Assembly (NCBI RefSeq): GCF_004118855.1
Contig: NZ_PDKF01000004.1
Location: 459,604 to 523,603, forward strand
Direction: 5' to 3'
Length of the DNA stretch: 64,000 nucleotides
From: Arcobacter sp. CECT 8983
GTDB taxonomy: Bacteria > Campylobacterota > Campylobacteria > Campylobacterales > Arcobacteraceae
The notes beneath the pieces were generated by a model, which was not told the origin of the DNA, did no database searches, and worked only from the letters and a program-made list of their open reading frames with translations. Positions 6,192-14,286 of the stretch are shown piece after piece. Both the position numbers and the translations under genes were made by a program. Each line of letters starts with the position of its first letter. Position 1 is the first letter of the stretch.

Positions 6192-8282
6192 ATGAGTATC
6201 AAAGGTAAAATCATTGGTGCATTTACAATACTTGTAATTATCACTATGTTATCGAGTGTTTATATTGCTTATAATATAAACAAGATTAAAATAAATGTTA
6301 ATAATCTAACTCATAAAGATTATGCAGGTATTGATTACTTACTAGAGGGTGATAGAGACTCATATCAATCAAATGTAGCTTTATCTCAAATGATTAATTT
6401 AGGTTTGATTTATTTACTTGAAGCTGATAGGGATTCATACCAGTCAAATATGGATTTATCACAAGTTTTAAGTATAGAAGATCAAGATAAATCAAAAGAA
6501 TTAATCGATGATGCTTTGAAAAACTTAGACCAAGTAAAGCAAAGATTTGAAAAGTTTAAAAATCTTTTAAAAAAAGAACTTCCTCAATTAACTGATGAAT
6601 TTGGCAAATTTGATATATTATTTACAAAAGTAGAAAAAGATACAAATGAATTATTGTCTTTAATAAAAGGTGGAAAATTTAAAGAAGCAAAAATATACTA
6701 TTTTGAATCTTATTTAGATGATTACAATAAAATGAGAGATAAAATGGATTTCTTTACTGGTGAAACTTATAAGGTTATAAATAATAATCAAGTTGGTACA
6801 GATGGAGCAATTAAAACATCTTTTTCTGCCTTTGTAATTATGTCTATTATAAATATAATAATAGCAATAATTTTTACTTTCTATTTAAGTAGAACAATTA
6901 AAAATGGGATCTCTAAATTTAGAGATGGTTTATTAGGTTTCTTCTCTTATTTAAATAAAGAAAGTAATGATGTAAAACTATTAGACACAAGTTCTAAAGA
7001 TGAAATTGCCCAACTTGCAGTAATAGTAAATAAAAACATAGAAAATACAAAATCCTTACTGGAAGAGGATTTAATACTATTAGAGGATGTAAAAAAAGTT
7101 GTAGCACAAGTCAAAGAAGGAAATATAAAAGAAAAAATAGTTAAAGATACACATAACCAGAGTTTAGAAGAACTTAAAACTATTTTTAATGATATGTTAG
7201 ACTCTATAGCAAAAACAGTTGCAGATGATTTAAATGCAATAAAAAAAGCATTAAAAGAGTATCAAAAATTAAATTTCAGATTTAGAATAGAAAATTCAAA
7301 AGGTGACACAGTAGAAGGATTAAATACTCTTGCTGAGATTATAAATGAAATGCTTGTTACTAACAAATCAAATGGTTTGACTCTACAAAATAGTGCATAT
7401 ACTCTTTTACAAAATGTTGATAAATTAAGTAGTTCATCAAATGAAGCAGCAGCAAGTTTAGAAGAAACAGCAGCAGCATTAGAAGAGGTTACCTCAAATA
7501 TTTCACACAATACTGAAAATGTAGTAAAAATGGCACAAAATGCAAATGAACTTAAAAAATCATCTACAGAAGGTGAAAAACTTGCTACTCAAACTACTAA
7601 TGCTATGGATAGTATTAATGAACAAGTGACTGCTATTAATGATGCTATTTCAGTCATAGACCAAATAGCTTTCCAAACAAATATACTTTCACTAAATGCA
7701 GCAGTTGAAGCGGCCACTGCTGGTGAAGCTGGTAAAGGTTTTGCAGTTGTTGCTCAAGAGGTTAGAAACCTTGCTTCAAGATCTGCTGAAGCTGCAAAAG
7801 AGATTAAAGATTTAGTTGAAACTGCAACTGTAAAAGCTAATGATGGTAAAAATATTGCTGATATTATGATTAAAGGTTATGTAGGTCTTAATGGAAATAT
7901 TAGTACTACTTTAGAGTTAATTGCTGATGTTGAGGTTGCTAGTAAAGAACAAAAATCTGGTATTGTTCAGATTAATGATGCTATTAATCTTCTTGACCGA
8001 CAAACTCAACAAAATGCTTCTGTTGCTAATGAAACTAAAGAAATAGCAAATCAAACTCAATCAATAGCAGATGAGATTGTAAAAGACGCAAATGAAAAAG
8101 AGTTTGAAGGCAAAAATAGTGTTAAAGCTAGAGAAGATATAGATATAAAAACTACAAATAAACAACCAACTGAAGAGAAAAAACAAAAACCTAAATTAGA
8201 AACAAATAATAATAGCAATACGAAGAATAAAGAAATAAAGCCTAATAAAAAAGATGATTCAGATGAGTGGGAAAGTTTCTAA
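6192..8282 (+). CDS. Methyl-accepting chemotaxis protein with CheR-tether tail
   Basis: The 696-residue transmembrane receptor has TM1 at about 7–27, a periplasmic mostly helical sensor at 28–205, TM2 at about 211–233, HAMP-like helices after it, and a long cytoplasmic signalling coiled coil. The hairpin tip reads [20 protein letters not shown] followed by [18 protein letters not shown], which binds CheA/CheW. The sensor contains an internal duplication ([13 protein letters not shown] at 49–61 and [13 protein letters not shown] at 74–86). The very last residues EWESF fit the xWxxF pentapeptide that tethers CheR/CheB in other receptors, after a lysine- and asparagine-rich linker. The start has AAGGAT eight bases upstream. 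The ligand is unknown; no chemotaxis genes are adjacent. Confidence 0.93.
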   Translation: MSIKGKIIGAFTILVIITMLSSVYIAYNINKIKINVNNLTHKDYAGIDYLLEGDRDSYQSNVALSQMINLGLIYLLEADRDSYQSNMDLSQVLSIEDQDKSKELIDDALKNLDQVKQRFEKFKNLLKKELPQLTDEFGKFDILFTKVEKDTNELLSLIKGGKFKEAKIYYFESYLDDYNKMRDKMDFFTGETYKVINNNQVGTDGAIKTSFSAFVIMSIINIIIAIIFTFYLSRTIKNGISKFRDGLLGFFSYLNKESNDVKLLDTSSKDEIAQLAVIVNKNIENTKSLLEEDLILLEDVKKVVAQVKEGNIKEKIVKDTHNQSLEELKTIFNDMLDSIAKTVADDLNAIKKALKEYQKLNFRFRIENSKGDTVEGLNTLAEIINEMLVTNKSNGLTLQNSAYTLLQNVDKLSSSSNEAAASLEETAAALEEVTSNISHNTENVVKMAQNANELKKSSTEGEKLATQTTNAMDSINEQVTAINDAISVIDQIAFQTNILSLNAAVEAATAGEAGKGFAVVAQEVRNLASRSAEAAKEIKDLVETATVKANDGKNIADIMIKGYVGLNGNISTTLELIADVEVASKEQKSGIVQINDAINLLDRQTQQNASVANETKEIANQTQSIADEIVKDANEKEFEGKNSVKAREDIDIKTTNKQPTEEKKQKPKLETNNNSNTKNKEIKPNKKDDSDEWESF
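6336..6470 (+). repeat. Internal tandem duplication in the chemoreceptor sensor domain
   Basis: Two 20-residue units (49–68 and 74–93) share 15 identical residues, with a period of 25 residues (75 bases). The DNA copies are similar but diverged at synonymous positions, so the duplication is not recent. Confidence 0.85.
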
Positions 8283-8293
8283 TCCCACTTTAT

Positions 8294-8330
8294 AAAAGTT
8301 TTAAATAAAAAATTATTTAAAACTTTTTTT
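8294..8330. terminator. Bidirectional terminator between the MCP and AI-2E transporter genes
   Basis: AAAAGTTTTAAATAA and TTATTTAAAACTTTT form a perfect 15-bp stem with an AAAA loop, followed by further T residues on the plus strand. The right arm overlaps the last codons of the convergent minus-strand gene. It follows the MCP stop by 11 bases. Confidence 0.8.
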
Positions 8331-9362
8331 GTAGATATTCAATACAGTATCTAATAGTGCAGCAACTACTGGACCTAAAATAATACCTACTGGACCAAAA
8401 GTTATTATTCCTCCTAGTATTGATACAAGTATCACAAGGTCAGGTAGTTTTGCATCATTTCCAACAATCCATGGTCTTAAAAGATTATCTACTAATCCTA
8501 CTACTGCAATCCCCCATATGGCAAGAGCAATTGCCCAAGCCATACTTCCTGTAATCATAAGATATATTACTGCTGGAACCCAAACTATAGGTGCTCCTAA
8601 TCCAGGAATAGCAGAAAGAAGAAAAACTACTGTACCCCAAAATACTGGTCCATTAAGTCCGATAAGCCAAAAACTTAAAGAAACTAATAGTCCCTGAATG
8701 AATCCAATAATAACAATACCTTTAAGGGATGCTTTTGTTACCATAAGACCACGACTCATAAGTTCTTCATAATCATTTTTTGAAAGAGGTACTAAAGAAG
8801 AAAAAGAGTCTAGTAGTTTTTGTCCATTTATCAAAAAATAAAACATTGCATAAAGCATAATAAATAAACTCATAAGAAACCCAGCAGTTCCTTTTGTAGC
8901 ACTAGATAAACTTGATACCAACCAACTTCCAACTGCACTTGTTGCATCAGAAGCTTTTTTAAGTAGGGTTTCATTTATAGAACCAAACTTATCTTGAAGG
9001 GGTAACCAACTAGGTAATTGTTCTTTTAATGATATTTTTTCATCTAAAATCTCTTTTACTAGGGGAGTTGTTTTTTCACTAAATTGTATAGCTTCACTTG
9101 TTACCATTCCTGTAAGTGCAGTTAGTGGTAAACCTACAGCTAAAATTGTTACTACTAATACAGTTGAAGCGGCCAAAACAGATTTGTCTTTTAGGTATAG
9201 AAGAGTCTTTTTATAAAAAGGATATAATAATCCTGCAAAGATTGCTGCAAGCACAAGAGCTATTAAGAACTGCAGAATCATTCCTATAAAACCCATAAGA
9301 ACTGTAAACAATAATAATAATATAAATGCTTGTTGAAATTTATTGTGTTTTTTTTGGTCCAC
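8313..9362 (-). CDS. AI-2E family transporter (PerM/YdiK-like permease)
   Basis: The 349-residue multi-spanning protein has about seven to eight membrane segments: two near 11–45, one near 60–85, and a C-terminal block with GLNGPVFWGTVVFLLSAIPG and PVGIILGPVVAALLD, characteristic of the AI-2E (DUF20/UPF0118) family. Members export small molecules, exchange Na+/H+ or act like TqsA; the substrate is unknown here. The start is GTG, well supported by AAGGAG six bases upstream. It is followed by a shared bidirectional terminator. It lies beside a cluster of small stress proteins, so an osmotic or envelope role is possible (inference). Confidence 0.88.
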   Translation of the reverse strand: MDQKKHNKFQQAFILLLLFTVLMGFIGMILQFLIALVLAAIFAGLLYPFYKKTLLYLKDKSVLAASTVLVVTILAVGLPLTALTGMVTSEAIQFSEKTTPLVKEILDEKISLKEQLPSWLPLQDKFGSINETLLKKASDATSAVGSWLVSSLSSATKGTAGFLMSLFIMLYAMFYFLINGQKLLDSFSSLVPLSKNDYEELMSRGLMVTKASLKGIVIIGFIQGLLVSLSFWLIGLNGPVFWGTVVFLLSAIPGLGAPIVWVPAVIYLMITGSMAWAIALAIWGIAVVGLVDNLLRPWIVGNDAKLPDLVILVSILGGIITFGPVGIILGPVVAALLDTVLNIYKKSFK

Positions 9363-9455
9363 TAGGACTCCTTAGATAATTGATAAGTATTTAAAAATAA
9401 AAACTATACCTATTTTATAATTAAATTTTGTAATCTATAGATAATTAAAATAATT

Positions 9456-9683
9456 TTATTTTTTTACCCAATTATCTTTGTCATTTTTTTCATAAACATT
9501 TTTCACAGCAGACCAAGCAACTTTATGAGAAATCTCTTCTCTTGAAACATCACCTTTTCTATCTTTAGATTCTTTGTATTCATCCCAAGCACTATTATAT
9601 GCTTCTTTATAAATTTCTTGAGCATGTTTTGGTAGATTGTCTTTTACTTGTTTTGGTAATTCATTAATACTTTTATATGGCAT
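9456..9683 (-). CDS. chaB: ChaB family protein
   Basis: This small protein of 75 residues matches the ChaB family along its length: MPYKSINELPKQVKDNLP at the start, the helical HAQEIYKEAYNSAWDEYK, and HKVAWSAVKNVYEK near the end. ChaB was named as a regulator of the ChaA cation/proton antiporter in E. coli, but the biochemical role is uncertain. No chaA gene is nearby; instead AI-2E, DUF883 and DUF1328 genes surround it. The ATG has GGGAGAA seven bases upstream. Its own promoter should lie in the 9684–9895 divergent region. Confidence 0.88.
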   Translation of the reverse strand: MPYKSINELPKQVKDNLPKHAQEIYKEAYNSAWDEYKESKDRKGDVSREEISHKVAWSAVKNVYEKNDKDNWVKK

Positions 9684-9895
9684 TATTTTCTCCCAGTTGA
9701 AATTTTACTTGTTGTTTTTTATTTACATTAAACTATAACAAAAGCCCATAAAGTAATTCTTAAAAAAAATTGCTACATTTTAAATAAATATATTATTTTT
9801 TTATAATGAACTTATAAATTGTAATTTTTATTTTTGATTAATACTCATTATGCTAGATTTAAAGGGTAATATTAAAAAAACAAAAAGGAATCAAA

Positions 9896-10195
9896 ATGGC
9901 AACACAAGAAGTAACAAAACTAAAAGAAGAAATTGAAGTTTTAAAGGCTGACATAAAAGAATTGTCTTCTACTTTAAAAGAGGTAACTTCTGCAAAAGTG
10001 AATAAAAGTGCGAGTAAACTTGATGTTTTTGAAGATTTATCAATGGATGAATTAAAAGCAAAACTATATGAGTTAAAAACAAAAGGCTTAGATGAAGTTG
10101 GAGAGATTGAAACTAAGATTAAAAATGATCCTTTTAAAAGTGTTGCAATTACATTTGGTTTAGGATTTCTGGCAGCTTGGTTAGCTAAGAAATAA
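9896..10195 (+). CDS. DUF883/ElaB-YqjD-like membrane-anchored stress protein
   Basis: The 99-residue protein has a long charged coiled-coil N-terminal part (heptad-like VTKLKEEIEVLKADIKELSS) and a single C-terminal membrane helix (about 80–96, VAITFGLGFLAAWLAKK) with the DPFKSV sequence before it. That is the layout of ElaB/YqjD proteins, which sit in the inner membrane and bind ribosomes in stationary phase in E. coli. It is the first gene of a three-gene set with the same order as E. coli yqjD-yqjE-yqjK. AAAGGA lies seven bases before the ATG. Confidence 0.8.
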   Translation: MATQEVTKLKEEIEVLKADIKELSSTLKEVTSAKVNKSASKLDVFEDLSMDELKAKLYELKTKGLDEVGEIETKIKNDPFKSVAITFGLGFLAAWLAKK

Positions 10196-10196
10196 A

Positions 10197-10487
10197 ATGT
10201 CAAAAGTTACAATTTCAGAATTTATTATTTCTGTTGTAGAACTAGTAGAAGCTCAAATAAAAGAAGTTGAATCTTCTTTAGTAAATAGTGCAAAGGGATT
10301 ATTAATAAAACTTTTTGCACTTTCATTACTTGTTTTAGCATCTATCTTTTTCTTTATAGGAATAAAAATTTGGATAGAAAGTTATTTAGGTGAAATTTTC
10401 GCTTATTTTATAACTGCTTTAATAATTTTGATATTAGCATTGATAGTCTCAAAGGTAGCTTCATGGAAAATAGAGCAAAAAAGATAG
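10197..10487 (+). CDS. YqjE-like (phage holin family) small membrane protein
   Basis: The protein has 96 residues. An amphipathic N-terminal helix (about 1–35) is followed by two membrane helices, about 36–61 (LIKLFALSLLVLASIFFFIG) and 67–90, and a short basic tail. This is the form of the YqjE/holin-superfamily-III proteins found next to YqjD-type genes. It starts one base after the DUF883 stop and overlaps the next gene by 25 bases, so the three are co-translated. Its role is unknown; a helper for the DUF883 partner is inferred from gene order. Confidence 0.75.
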   Translation: MSKVTISEFIISVVELVEAQIKEVESSLVNSAKGLLIKLFALSLLVLASIFFFIGIKIWIESYLGEIFAYFITALIILILALIVSKVASWKIEQKR

Positions 10488-10717
10488 AAAAACTTAATAA
10501 TTTAGTATCTAAGTTAGAAGGTGAAGATTCTATATTTAGAAGAAAACCTAGTTCTGTACAAATTGCTAAGTTAAAATTAAAAGCAGTTGATCCTGGGTAT
10601 GATATAGGTGATACATTGAAAAGTTTTAATTCCGGTGCAAAAGAAGAGTTAATAGCCACTTTTATATCTCAAAATTATGTAAAACCTTTTTTAATGAAAC
10701 TATTATCTAAATTTTAA
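10463..10717 (+). CDS. Small protein, third gene of the YqjD/E-like set
   Basis: The 84-residue basic protein has no membrane segment or signal peptide. It has a predicted N-terminal helix (KKIEKLNNLVSKLEG), a middle with PSSVQIAKLKLKAVDPGYD, and a C-terminal amphipathic helix (NYVKPFLMKLLSKF). I do not recognise a named family; its place matches yqjK in the E. coli yqjD-yqjE-yqjK order. The ATG has AAAGG seven bases upstream and lies within the end of the YqjE-like gene. Confidence 0.65.
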   Translation: MENRAKKIEKLNNLVSKLEGEDSIFRRKPSSVQIAKLKLKAVDPGYDIGDTLKSFNSGAKEELIATFISQNYVKPFLMKLLSKF

Positions 10718-10750
10718 AATTAACTATTGAATTAATAGAAAGGATAAACA

Positions 10751-10921
10751 ATGTTATCATGGTCTTTAACTTTTTTTATACTTGCGATAATTGCAGGGGT
10801 TTTAGGATTTTCAGGTATTGCAGGTGCTGCTGCAAATATTGCACAAATATTATTCTTTATATTTTTAGTACTTTTAATAGTGTCAGCAATTTCAAATGCA
10901 ATTAGAGGTAAACGTCCTTAG
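10751..10921 (+). CDS. DUF1328 (YtjA-like) small membrane protein, 56 residues
   Basis: The ORF encodes 56 residues, [20 protein letters not shown] followed by [18 protein letters not shown] and a short basic end (IRGKRP). Two membrane helices with the [13 protein letters not shown] turn are diagnostic of the DUF1328/YtjA family, small inner-membrane proteins often seen with stress genes. GAAAGGA lies seven bases before the ATG, and a strong intrinsic terminator starts 17 bases after the stop. It is probably the last gene of the small stress operon that begins at 9896. Confidence 0.88.
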   Translation: MLSWSLTFFILAIIAGVLGFSGIAGAAANIAQILFFIFLVLLIVSAISNAIRGKRP

Positions 10922-10937
10922 TTTAGGACTAAATCTA

Positions 10938-10976
10938 GTTTTTAGAGTTATTTTTACAAACTCTAAAAACTTTTTT
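10938..10976 (+). terminator. Rho-independent terminator after the DUF1328 gene
   Basis: GTTTTTAGAGTT and AACTCTAAAAAC make a perfect 12-bp stem with a 9-base loop, followed by TTTTTT. This is the best intrinsic terminator in the window and closes the 9896–10921 operon. Confidence 0.9.
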
Positions 10977-10977
10977 A

Positions 10978-11262
10978 TTAAAATCTTGATTTGGCAGAAT
11001 CTAAAGCCTCTCCCAGAGATTCCCAAGCACTATCAACTCCTGCTTTTAAATCTTCCCATGCATTATCACTAGCATTTTTTAGTTCAGAAAGTTTTACTTC
11101 TGCATTTGCTTGCATTGATTTTAATGTATCAATTTGCTCATAATACTCAATTTTTTTGTCAGCTTTTTCACCTTCTGCTTTAGCTTTAAGCTTATCTATT
11201 TCAGCACTCCATTCATCTAATTGTGCTTGTAGTTTTCTCTCATATTCTTTTTTCATACCCAT
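10978..11262 (-). CDS. Coiled-coil stress protein, sll1863-like
   Basis: The 94-residue, highly charged, almost wholly helical protein has no membrane segment. Features are MKKEYERKLQAQLDEWSAEI, a middle with YYEQIDTLKSMQANAEVKLSEL, and an end with repeated WEDLKAGVDSAWESLGEAL. This W-x-x-L-x-x-G-x-x-x-A-W-E-x-L pattern resembles the sll1863-type coiled-coil family, linked to stress by annotation only. AAGGAG lies six bases before the ATG at 11262. It ends right beside the DUF1328 terminator, so it belongs to the same small-protein neighbourhood though on the other strand. Confidence 0.7.
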   Translation of the reverse strand: MGMKKEYERKLQAQLDEWSAEIDKLKAKAEGEKADKKIEYYEQIDTLKSMQANAEVKLSELKNASDNAWEDLKAGVDSAWESLGEALDSAKSRF

Positions 11263-11409
11263 AATGTACTCCTTTAGAATTATTATAATTAAGAGATAGA
11301 TATATTTGTAATAAATATCCTTATTTATATTAGACTATAACAAAAATGAATAAATTAATCCTTAAATGAGATTGCTAGTATATTAAATAAAAGAGTATGT
11401 TTAATATTG

Positions 11410-11415
11410 TATAAT
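11410..11415 (+). promoter_or_regulatory. -10 box (TATAAT) six bases before the exonuclease start codon
   Basis: TATAAT ends at 11415 and the ATG is at 11421, so a typical start of transcription would fall on or beside the A of the ATG. No ribosome site lies between. It implies a leaderless mRNA if this is the promoter used. Confidence 0.45.
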
Positions 11416-11420
11416 CAATT

Positions 11421-11948
11421 ATGATTATATTAGATTTTGAAACAAATACAATGAATTCCCAAGATGTTATTGAAGCCGCTGCTGTTAAGTTAGAGTTTGT
11501 AGATGGTGATTTTAAGGTAACAGATAAATTTCATAGATATTATCTTTCACGATATCCTGTAAATCCTTATTCTTATGAAATTCATAGACTTACACCTGAA
11601 AAAATTATTGCCCATCGAAATGGCGCTAGTTATAGTTCATTTTTCAATGAAGACGAAGAATTTATCGAATTTTGTAGTAGTGCAAAAACTTTGATTGCCC
11701 ATAATATAAATTTTGAACTTAGACATCTTGATAAGCTTGTAAAGTTTGAAAATCATTTTTGTACAATGAAAGAAAATAAACATATAGTTAAAGCTTTAAA
11801 TAAAAAGGGGAATATTAAAAATCCAAAGTTAGATGAGACTTGTGTTTTTTATGGAATAGATTTTGACCCTCTTTCATATCATAGTGCCACTTATGATGTA
11901 AGTAAAACATATGAAATATTAAGATGTATGAAAAAAACTTTTATATAA
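11421..11948 (+). CDS. DnaQ-like 3'-5' exonuclease family protein (DEDDh)
   Basis: The 175-residue single-domain exonuclease has the Exo I motif at the very N-terminus (ILDFET, D5/E7), the Exo II region IAHNINFELRHL, and Exo III SYHSATYDVSKT with the His-x5-Asp spacing. The usual Asp of Exo II (N-x-x-F-D) is Glu here, a conservative change that may affect activity. It is shorter than PolC/DnaQ proteins and lacks polymerase-binding tails, so it may act in repair or RNA/DNA trimming. The frame is closed by TAA three codons before the ATG, so no earlier start exists, and the motif sits too close to the N-terminus for a later one. There is no ribosome site; see the -10 box at 11410. Confidence 0.82.
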   Translation: MIILDFETNTMNSQDVIEAAAVKLEFVDGDFKVTDKFHRYYLSRYPVNPYSYEIHRLTPEKIIAHRNGASYSSFFNEDEEFIEFCSSAKTLIAHNINFELRHLDKLVKFENHFCTMKENKHIVKALNKKGNIKNPKLDETCVFYGIDFDPLSYHSATYDVSKTYEILRCMKKTFI

Positions 11949-11973
11949 TTAAAATAAGTAGTATGGATAAAAA

Positions 11974-12744
11974 ATGGATTATTTGAGTATAAATAAACAA
12001 ACTTGGAATAAAAGAACAAAAATTCATATTGATTCACAGTTTTATGATGTTGAGTCATTTAAAAAGGGTAAATGTTCTTTAAATAAGATAGAGTTAGAAC
12101 AATTAGGAAATGTAGAAGAAAAAACTTTATTGCATTTACAGTGTCATTTTGGTTTAGATAGTTTGTCTTGGGCTCGCTTAGGTGCTGATGTAACTGGAGT
12201 AGATTTATCTTCAGACTCTATTGAGTATGCAAAATCTTTAAATTCATCTTTAGGTTTAAAAGCAAACTTTATTGAAAGTGATATATTTCAATTTGGTCTT
12301 GAAAATACTAAAAAATATGATATCGTATTTACTTCTTATGGTGTATTGTGTTGGCTACCAAATCTAAAAGATTGGGCAGAAACAATTGCTAAGTCATTAA
12401 AAGTAGGTGGAGAGTTTCATTTAGTAGAGTTTCATACCTTCAATGATTTGTTATCAGGTTATTCTTATTTTTCTAAGGATAAACCAGATATTGAAGAAGA
12501 GGGTACTTATACTGAAAATTGTGATGGTTCTAAATCTAAAATTGTCACTTGGTCTCATAGTGTAAGTGAAGTAATAAACTCTTTAATTAAAGCTGGTTTG
12601 AGTATTGATTCTTTTAATGAATATCCTTTTAGTCCTTATAATTGTTTTGAAAACATGGAGTTTGTAGAAGATAAAGGTTATCAAGTCTTATATAAAGGTC
12701 AGCAAGTTCCTTTAATATACTCAATAAAAGCAATAAAGAAATAA
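11974..12744 (+). CDS. Class I SAM-dependent methyltransferase
   Basis: The 256-residue protein has Rossmann-like motif I in LLHLQCHFGLDSLSWARLGA (H-x-G-x-x-S form), the acidic motif II VTGVDLSSDSI, and DIVFTSYGVLCWLPNLKDWA as motif IV/V. The N-terminal NKQTWNKRTKIHIDS resembles small-molecule methyltransferases annotated as methyltransferase-11/25 type. The substrate is unknown. GGAT lies nine bases before the ATG; the gap to the exonuclease gene is 25 bases, so co-transcription is likely. Cytosolic, no signal peptide. Confidence 0.85.
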   Translation: MDYLSINKQTWNKRTKIHIDSQFYDVESFKKGKCSLNKIELEQLGNVEEKTLLHLQCHFGLDSLSWARLGADVTGVDLSSDSIEYAKSLNSSLGLKANFIESDIFQFGLENTKKYDIVFTSYGVLCWLPNLKDWAETIAKSLKVGGEFHLVEFHTFNDLLSGYSYFSKDKPDIEEEGTYTENCDGSKSKIVTWSHSVSEVINSLIKAGLSIDSFNEYPFSPYNCFENMEFVEDKGYQVLYKGQQVPLIYSIKAIKK

Positions 12745-12773
12745 ATTGTTATAAACTAAGAAGGTAAGAATAA

Positions 12774-14222
12774 ATGATAGATTATAGAAAAAAACTTACA
12801 TTACATAGAGAATTTTATCCTCTTGATGATATAAATGTTTCATTTGAAAGTGATAGAGGCAGAATTATCTCCTCTCCTGCTTTAAGAAGACTACAAAAGC
12901 GTACACAAGTTTTTGCTTTAGAATTAAATGCTTCTATTAGAACAAGACTTACTCATTCTTTAGAAGTTTCTCAAAATGCAAGATTTATAGCAAATATAAT
13001 ACTTCAAAAGTTAAAAGAAAAAGATAGTCTAGATAAATATGGTTTACAAAAGATGGAAAATGTATTTGTCTCAGTATCAGAGATGACGAGTCTTTTACAT
13101 GATATTGGAAATCCTCCTTTTGGACATTTTGCAGAACAAACAATTAATGAATGGATAAAGAAAAATTTAGTAACTATTTTAAATGATTTTAAAACAAGTA
13201 GTGATGATGTTGTTGAATTAAAAGAGATGATTCAAAGAGATATTTGTGATTATGATGGCAATGCACAAGCAATAAGAGTTATAACTAAGCTCCAAAGACT
13301 TAATCTGTCATATACACAAATTTTATCAGTGTTAAAGTACACAAGAGGTGCTTATGAAAAAAGAGATAAAACTGATTCTTTAAATTATTTAAAAAAGAAG
13401 CCAGGATTTTATTATAGTGAAAAAGATTTTGTTGAGAATTTACAAAATATTTTGGAAGTAAAAAAAGGACATAGATTTCCTATAACTTATATTATGGAAG
13501 CTGCTGATGATATATCTTATTTAACAGCTGATTTAGAGGATTCTGTAGAAAAAGGTATTCTTTCCTTTAAAAAAGTTTATAACATCATAAAAGAAGAGTG
13601 TGAAAATAAAGATGAAAAATTTTTATTAAAAATAATAACGAAGTATTATGAAAAATCACAAAGTGATGATGAACCTTATCAGTTTAATATGTTTTTTACT
13701 CTTATGCGAGCTGAACTTGTAAAAAAACTTGTATTTCATGTATCGCAAGTATTTGTTGACAATCATAAGTCGATATTTGAAGGAAATTTCAACAGTGCAC
13801 TTTTAGAATATGATAAAAATAGTGAATATTTTAAAGCAGTAGAGATACTACAAGATATATCTATGAAATATATATATCAAAATAAAGAAGTACAAACTTT
13901 AGAATTAAAAGGATATAGAATTATAAATACCCTTTTAGATATTTATAAACCATTGTTAGAACTTTCATCAGAAGATTTTTTAAAATTAACAAAAGATAAA
14001 AAAATTGATTGTTTTATTTCAATGCGTCTAATTAAAAGACTCTCTTCTAAACAAATTGTAGCATATAGAAAAGACATAGATATGCTTGACAAAGAAAACA
14101 TTGAAAAGTATGAAATACTAGAATGGTATTATAGAGTTAGATTACTTGTAGATTTTCTTACTGGTATGACAGATGATTATGCCTTAGAAGAATACAAAGA
14201 ACTAACTGCTTTAAAATACTAA
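12774..14222 (+). CDS. dgt: Deoxyguanosinetriphosphate triphosphohydrolase (dGTPase)
   Basis: The 482-residue HD-domain hydrolase converts dGTP to deoxyguanosine and triphosphate. The N-terminus has the family block SDRGRIISSPALRRLQKRTQ and RTRLTHSLEVSQNAR, where TH supplies the first metal His. The HD motif is SLLHDIGNPPFGHFAEQ near residue 106, and ITYIMEAADDISYLTADLED carries the later Asp. Length and motif order match the Dgt family (type 1/2). An AAGG site lies nine bases before the ATG. It is the last plus-strand gene of a short run (exonuclease, methyltransferase, dgt) and is closed by a terminator. Confidence 0.92.
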   Translation: MIDYRKKLTLHREFYPLDDINVSFESDRGRIISSPALRRLQKRTQVFALELNASIRTRLTHSLEVSQNARFIANIILQKLKEKDSLDKYGLQKMENVFVSVSEMTSLLHDIGNPPFGHFAEQTINEWIKKNLVTILNDFKTSSDDVVELKEMIQRDICDYDGNAQAIRVITKLQRLNLSYTQILSVLKYTRGAYEKRDKTDSLNYLKKKPGFYYSEKDFVENLQNILEVKKGHRFPITYIMEAADDISYLTADLEDSVEKGILSFKKVYNIIKEECENKDEKFLLKIITKYYEKSQSDDEPYQFNMFFTLMRAELVKKLVFHVSQVFVDNHKSIFEGNFNSALLEYDKNSEYFKAVEILQDISMKYIYQNKEVQTLELKGYRIINTLLDIYKPLLELSSEDFLKLTKDKKIDCFISMRLIKRLSSKQIVAYRKDIDMLDKENIEKYEILEWYYRVRLLVDFLTGMTDDYALEEYKELTALKY

Positions 14223-14225
14223 ATA

Positions 14226-14257
14226 AAAAAGCTAGAAGTAAAAACTCCTAGCTTTTT
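14226..14257. terminator. Bidirectional terminator between dgt and the TRAP genes
   Basis: AAAAAGCTAG and CTAGCTTTTT form a perfect 10-bp stem with a 12-base loop; A-run on the left and T-run on the right allow action in both directions. It lies between convergent dgt (ending 14222) and dctM (ending 14287). Confidence 0.8.
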
Positions 14258-14286
14258 AAGTGATTTAATTTTAAATAATTTATCTA

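Noticed and set aside
9859-10203. 114-codon open frame on the minus strand
   Set aside because: It lies fully opposite the DUF883 gene, which has a good ribosome site and family match; the antisense frame has no family features and arises from the A-rich coding of the other strand.
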